Origin: Fasciola hepatica
Taxonomy: Eukaryota; Platyhelminthes; Trematoda; Plagiorchiida; Fasciolidae
Length of the DNA: 64,000 bases
Assembly: GCA_948099385.1 (NCBI GenBank)
Contig: CANUEZ040000180.1
Coordinates: 4,796,501 to 4,860,500, forward strand
Reading direction: 5' to 3'
Shown here: one piece after another, positions 63,611 through 64,000 of the stretch
Position numbering within the stretch: position 1 is the stretch's first letter
Layout of the letters: each line of letters starts with the position of its first letter
The notes under the pieces: generated by a model
The model's input: only the letters and a program-made list of their open reading frames with translations
Told to the model about the DNA's origin: nothing
Database searches by the model: none
Translations under genes and position numbers: made by a program

Positions 63611-63877
63611 CTACATCCATCATAGTACACATTATACTGATGTAGTGGTCACGTGACATGTACATAGCCGTAATCAGTTAGAGGTGACTATTACAGACAG
63701 AAGGCAGAAAGAATATATGAATGTCTGGGCTTCCGTTTTGCAGCAATGCTGGACTGTGATGGGAACACCGCATCAGTAATGCTCAGGTTTTGCTTGAAGT
63801 GTTGGTGACCATAAGTCATTTTCTCGAAAAGGCTCCCAATCGAATCAGGTTACGGATATTGGGACGTGTTCCGTATG

Positions 63878-64000
63878 CGCACACACTTGGATTTCCTCAC
63901 TGTTCAATGCTCATCGAAGTGGGTACTAGTTAGGAGATGGACGGAGATGAACAATTTGTGACAAGACGAAAAGTTATGATAGGCTAAATTGGTGGGATGT
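63878..64000. other. Unique flank outside the palindrome
   Basis: The 123 bases beyond the right arm do not match the sequence left of 50161, and no direct repeat frames the two outer edges. No feature recognised. Confidence 0.7.

Larger units (their letters stand above)
57340..63877 (-). repeat. Giant palindrome, right arm (6538 bp)
   Basis: Inverted copy of 50161-56727. The outer end at 63877 is the sequence CCGTATG; beyond it similarity stops at once. Compared with the left arm it lacks 23 nt near 63170 and 6 nt of the TA tract. Reading frames in the inner arm are word-for-word those of the left arm: the 78-, 92-, 71- and 109-codon frames are identical. Frames near the outer edge differ by several residues. 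Confidence 0.95.

Noticed and set aside
50161..63877. Palindrome as a Polinton/Maverick or foldback transposon
   Set aside because: Arms of 6.5 kb with a 612-bp spacer leave no room for transposase, integrase or polymerase. The edges lack a common terminal motif and target-site duplication.

Overview
The window looks like non-coding, repeat-rich nuclear DNA of a flatworm, most plausibly a digenean fluke. There is no operon structure, no Shine-Dalgarno-spaced gene chain and no long open reading frame; the longest is 226 codons. The recognisable content is eukaryotic retroelements: three copies of a short retroposon with a tRNA-like head and a hammerhead ribozyme motif (the SmAlpha type known from schistosomes), three decayed CR1/Jockey-like LINEs, a decayed Penelope-like element, other tRNA-like SINE heads, and many (TA)n, (GT)n, (AG)n and (ATCT)n microsatellites. 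The fluke assignment is an inference from this repeat set. I could not run a search.

Layout. 1-39.7 kb is mostly sequence in which I recognise nothing, broken by microsatellites and retroelement pieces: LINE remnants at 13.2-13.9 and 24.5-25.6 kb (+), hammerhead retroposons at 14.06-14.35 kb (-), 34.07-34.39 kb (-) and 34.42-34.68 kb (+), tRNA-like heads at 4.8, 22.5 and 30.9 kb, an intron-bearing dispersed repeat at 8.4 and 30.1 kb, a 330-bp repeat at 10.1-10.5 kb, and a large tetranucleotide array at 36.2-36.4 kb.

39.7-50.2 kb holds an inverted duplication of about 1.45 kb (40058-41503 versus 46796-48240, inverted). Its arms carry pieces of an unrecognised protein frame. They flank a minus-strand LINE whose endonuclease and reverse transcriptase motifs can still be read in order (42.1-45.3 kb). 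A broken Penelope-like reverse transcriptase follows at 48.7-50.16 kb (-).

50161-63877 is the most striking structure: an almost perfect palindrome with arms of 6567 and 6538 bp around a 612-bp spacer. The arms are nearly identical over their inner 5.4 kb (I noticed four substitutions), but the outermost 1.15 kb differs at roughly 2% of positions and carries a 23-nt indel. The two arms therefore share a recent common history near the centre and an older one at the edge, as expected for arm-to-arm gene conversion. A misassembled haplotype join must still be excluded. At the inner right edge lies a separate perfect 20-bp stem, 7-nt loop hairpin.

No set of genes working together can be described. 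The coordinated features are repeats: Pol III-type heads with self-cleaving ribozymes, autonomous retroelements that could have supplied reverse transcriptase, and large inverted repeats.
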